Part shown: piece after piece, positions 5,705 to 7,929 of the stretch
Layout of the letters: each line of letters starts with the position of its first letter
Position numbering within the stretch: position 1 is the first letter of the stretch
DNA from: Sulfurovum sp.
GTDB lineage: Bacteria > Campylobacterota > Campylobacteria > Campylobacterales > Sulfurovaceae
Direction: 5' to 3'
DNA: 7,929 bases
Assembly (NCBI GenBank): GCA_020726085.1
Contig: DYTG01000083.1
Location: 1-7,929 of the forward strand
Translations under genes and position numbers: made by a program
Notes under the pieces: model-generated
What the model saw: only the letters and a program-made list of their open reading frames with translations
Told to the model about the DNA's origin: nothing
The model's database searches: none

Positions 5705-7024
5705 ATGAAACTTTTAAATGTCAAAATCTACGGTTTATTTGGAACGTTTAATCACGACATTGATTTAAATCAAGATGAGCGAATTACCATCTTGACTGCC
5801 CCAAATGGATATGGCAAAACAATAGCTCTTAAAATAATTTATAGTTTATTTAATAACAAATTTGTATTTTTTACTAAATTAGTATTTGATAAAATTATTT
5901 TTACTTTTAATAATCATGACACATTAGAGATACAAAAAAAAGATAAAATAGAGTTTATATTAAGAAAGAAAAATAATAAAGCAACAATATTTCATTATCC
6001 AACAAAAGAGATGGAAAAAGAGATAAGACATACGATTCTCTCTCATATAATCGAAGATTTCACACCACCGTTTATACGAAGAGTAGCACCCGATAGATGG
6101 CTTAATGAATTATCAGGTGAACGATTAACAACCCATGATGTAATAGAGCAATACAATGATGAATTTCCAGATGAGATATTAGAACGCATTAATGGTAATA
6201 TTCCCAAGGAGATAAGTAGTTTCTTGAAAGAGATGAGCGTCTATTTTATTCAAGAACAACGATTGATTTTAAGAAAACCAATCTCTGACTATCGCACGAG
6301 AGAAAAGGTCGTTATCACCGATACAATAGAAAAATATTCTCAAGAGTTAAGTAAACTGATTAAACAAAAGATTGGTGAATATGCACAAACTACTCAATCG
6401 CTTGATAGTAGCTTCCCAAAAAGACTTTTTGGGCAAAATAGTCACTCCTACTCCATTGATGAACTCAAAGATAAACTCAACGATCTACAAGCAAAACGAC
6501 AAAAGATATCTGAATATGGGCTATTAAAACTTGATGATACCTCACTCTTTTCAAATGATAGCATCGAAGAGAGCGAGACAAAGGTTTTGTCACTGTATAT
6601 TGCGGATAATGAGCAAAAACTCTCTGTATTTGATGCACTCATTCAAAAAATAGAACTTTTTAGTGATATTCTCAATGAACGACGCTTTAATTTTAAATCC
6701 ATTGAAATAGACAAAGAAAAAGGCTTTATCTTTAAAACAAAAAAAGGTGATATTTTAAAACTTACCGACCTCTCATCGGGTGAACAGCATGAGGTTGTTT
6801 TGCTTTTTGAGCTTTTGTTTAAAGTGCAAGAGAACTCTTTGGTGCTTCTTGATGAGCCTGAAATATCACTCCATGTTGTATGGCAAAAAGCATTCTTGAA
6901 AGATATTGAAGATATTATCAAACTCCAAAAGATGGATATTGTTATTGCAACGCATTCACCTTTTATTATTGATGAGAGGTGGGATTTGACCGTTAATTTG
7001 GAGGAGTCTGAGATTGTCCAATAG
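5705..7024 (+). CDS. ABC/SMC-like AAA ATPase, PARIS AriA-like
   Basis: A 439-residue ATPase of the AAA_15/AAA_21 (SMC/RecF-like) kind. It starts with the KLLNVKIYGLFGTFNHDIDL strand (2-21) and has P-loop APNGYGKT (32-39), Q-loop-like YFIQEQRLI (180-188), a helical probably coiled-coil middle (about 205-325), the ABC signature LSSGEQ (356-361), Walker B LVLLDEPEISLH (379-390) and the H-switch ATHSPF (415-420). The first P-loop Gly is Ala32. With a DUF4435 gene directly behind it, this matches the PARIS anti-phage system, where AriA senses phage anti-restriction proteins and holds the AriB effector. AAAGGGG lies six bases before the ATG. Base composition is unlike the neighbours, with a very AT-rich 5' part, which suggests transfer. 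No own promoter is evident. Another ATPase/TOPRIM defence type (OLD or Gabija relatives) is possible, but the separate DUF4435 partner favours PARIS. Confidence 0.82.
   Translation: MKLLNVKIYGLFGTFNHDIDLNQDERITILTAPNGYGKTIALKIIYSLFNNKFVFFTKLVFDKIIFTFNNHDTLEIQKKDKIEFILRKKNNKATIFHYPTKEMEKEIRHTILSHIIEDFTPPFIRRVAPDRWLNELSGERLTTHDVIEQYNDEFPDEILERINGNIPKEISSFLKEMSVYFIQEQRLILRKPISDYRTREKVVITDTIEKYSQELSKLIKQKIGEYAQTTQSLDSSFPKRLFGQNSHSYSIDELKDKLNDLQAKRQKISEYGLLKLDDTSLFSNDSIEESETKVLSLYIADNEQKLSVFDALIQKIELFSDILNERRFNFKSIEIDKEKGFIFKTKKGDILKLTDLSSGEQHEVVLLFELLFKVQENSLVLLDEPEISLHVVWQKAFLKDIEDIIKLQKMDIVIATHSPFIIDERWDLTVNLEESEIVQ
7000..7016 (+). promoter_or_regulatory. Ribosome binding site and TTG start of the DUF4435 gene
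   Basis: GGAGGAG at 7000-7006 is a near-perfect Shine-Dalgarno sequence, seven bases before TTG at 7014, all within the last codons of the ATPase gene. No ATG lies early in this frame, so the TTG start and the 11-base overlap are well supported. Confidence 0.8.
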
Positions 7025-7871
7025 CCTAAGAGAAACCTCCAATGAGTTGTCATCTAAGTTGGTAGCTATTCGATTAATACTTAAGCATCCCTCCAATGAA
7101 GAGAAAGTTTTAGTATTATTAGAGGGTGAAACAGATATTAGATTATTCAAAAAGCTCTTTGATTTGAATTGCGTTGAGGTTGAATCACTTAATGGAAAAG
7201 AGAAAGTCATTCAAGCCCTTCAAAAACTTCAAGAAGAGGGCTATCAACACGTCATTGGTATCAAAGATGCTGATTTTGACCATTTGGAAGAGACTCAAAA
7301 GATAGAAAATTTATTTATTACCGATTACCACGATATGGAAGTGTCGATGATAGAATCCAAAGCGTTGGAGTCACTTATTTTTGAATATGCTCATACTCAA
7401 TCAAATAGGTTAGCATTTCTTAAGCAAGAGGTTTACAATATAGCAATAAATATTGGTTATTTGCGATGGTTTAATCACAAACAAGGCAATGATACTTTAT
7501 TGTTTGAGGGCTTGAATTTCGGTTCTTTTATTCAACAAGGGAGCGTAGGAGTGGATTTTAATCAAGAGAGTTTTTTAAAAACACTTTTGGAACATTCGAG
7601 AAATAAAAATGCAAATTTATCCTTAACGCCACAAAGTTTACAAGAGACAATAGAGGATTTACAAAGGTTATCAATGGATAAATTGCAAATATCTTGCGGA
7701 CACGATGTAACAAAATTGATTGCCAAATATTTATTAAAAAACTTTAATGGAAATGAGATAGAAAAAGCTTTACGAGTTGCTTACTCAGTGGAGTATTTTA
7801 AAAATTCTCAACTTTACAACTCTTTGTTCAAGTGGAGTCTTCAAATGAATAAGAATTTATTTAAACAATAA
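7014..7871 (+). CDS. DUF4435 (TOPRIM-like) protein, PARIS AriB-like effector
   Basis: A 285-residue protein with the DUF4435 pattern, a TOPRIM-related nuclease domain. Seen in it: LLEGETDIRLF (35-45) with the candidate catalytic Glu37 and Asp41, LNGKEKV (59-65), GIKDADFDHL (82-91) with the acidic Asp85/Asp87/Asp89 cluster, ITDYHDMEVSMIES (102-115), and a late CGHD (228-231) before the helical C-terminus, which ends in LYNSLFKWS. In characterised PARIS systems AriB is the toxic effector, released from AriA when a phage anti-restriction protein such as Ocr is sensed; it cleaves host tRNA and stops phage growth. That activity here is an inference from architecture. The putative metal-binding acids are all kept, so the gene looks intact. 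Translation is coupled to the ATPase through the overlap. The stop codon runs into the ribosome site of rpiB. Confidence 0.83.
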   Translation: MSNSLRETSNELSSKLVAIRLILKHPSNEEKVLVLLEGETDIRLFKKLFDLNCVEVESLNGKEKVIQALQKLQEEGYQHVIGIKDADFDHLEETQKIENLFITDYHDMEVSMIESKALESLIFEYAHTQSNRLAFLKQEVYNIAINIGYLRWFNHKQGNDTLLFEGLNFGSFIQQGSVGVDFNQESFLKTLLEHSRNKNANLSLTPQSLQETIEDLQRLSMDKLQISCGHDVTKLIAKYLLKNFNGNEIEKALRVAYSVEYFKNSQLYNSLFKWSLQMNKNLFKQ

Positions 7872-7879
7872 GGAAAAAA

Positions 7880-7929
7880 ATGAAAAAATTTTACATAGCG
7901 ACCGACCATGCGGGGTTTGAGGTCAAGGA
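7880..7929 (+). CDS. rpiB: Ribose-5-phosphate isomerase B (5' end only)
   Basis: Only the first 16 codons and two bases are in the window. They read MKKFYIATDHAGFEVK, which fits the RpiB/LacAB N-terminus, where the Asp-His pair (residues 9-10) helps bind the sugar phosphate. The enzyme would interconvert ribose-5-phosphate and ribulose-5-phosphate in the pentose phosphate pathway. The ATG is eight bases after the stop of the DUF4435 gene, with AAGGA from 7870 as ribosome site. It therefore appears to depend on transcription through the defence-like pair or directly from the folD promoter. Confidence 0.85.
   Translation, partial: MKKFYIATDHAGFEVK

Noticed and set aside
6643..7053. Minus-strand open frame of 136 codons across the ATPase 3' end
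   Set aside because: It is antisense to the ABC signature, Walker B and H-switch; its Ser-rich protein has no recognisable motif and is most likely a shadow.
5680..7863. AT-only 8-base inverted match (TAAATAAA at 5680-5687, TTTATTTA at 7856-7863) flanking the ATPase/DUF4435 pair, considered as insertion ends
   Set aside because: It is short, made only of A and T in AT-rich DNA, and is not accompanied by a target-site duplication or a transposase or integrase gene, so chance is the better explanation.
1..7929. CRISPR arrays, tRNA or rRNA genes, insertion sequences
   Set aside because: No regularly spaced repeats, cloverleaf-like sequences, rRNA-like conserved stretches or transposase reading frames were seen on either strand.

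Overview
The window looks like chromosomal DNA of a Campylobacterota (former Epsilonproteobacteria) species, probably a free-living sulfur-oxidising type. The evidence is the style of the proteins (a LepB with a large internal insert, a Campylobacterota-type nitrilase-like protein), the tight overlapping gene packing, the T-rich extended -10 promoter (TTTTGCTATAAT) and a hand-estimated 40-45% GC in the housekeeping genes. The genus cannot be fixed from this sequence.

Layout. (1) 1-153: promoter and leader region, possibly divergent. (2) 154-1937, plus strand: a translationally coupled three-gene run, xseB (exonuclease VII small subunit), a nitrilase-superfamily protein whose Lys and Cys catalytic positions look substituted, and tatD (metal-dependent DNase). 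(3) 1941-3702, minus strand: a moxR AAA+ ATPase followed by an overlapping DUF58 membrane protein, meeting tatD tail to tail with only 3 bases between. (4) 3703-3839: divergent promoter region between moxR and folD. (5) 3840-5682, plus strand: folD (one-carbon metabolism) and lepB (signal peptidase I), almost abutting. (6) 5705-7871: two AT-rich genes, an ABC/SMC-like ATPase and a DUF4435 (TOPRIM-like) protein overlapping by 11 bases. (7) 7880 to the window end: the first codons of rpiB (ribose-5-phosphate isomerase B).

The most interesting part is region 6. An ABC ATPase followed by a DUF4435 protein is the architecture of the PARIS anti-phage system (AriA sensor ATPase plus AriB effector nuclease, which is released on detection of a phage anti-restriction protein). 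Here the pair sits between two housekeeping genes, without a visible promoter of its own, and its base composition falls to about 16% GC in the 5' part of the ATPase gene, against about 43% in lepB. This looks like a horizontally acquired defence cassette placed inside a folD-lepB-rpiB transcription unit. PARIS as a class is known. This member's divergence, its housekeeping-operon location and its altered P-loop are what may be new.

Three genes (tatD, lepB and the DUF4435 gene) use TTG starts. Each is supported by a Shine-Dalgarno sequence at good spacing, and two of them overlap the upstream stop by exactly 11 bases.
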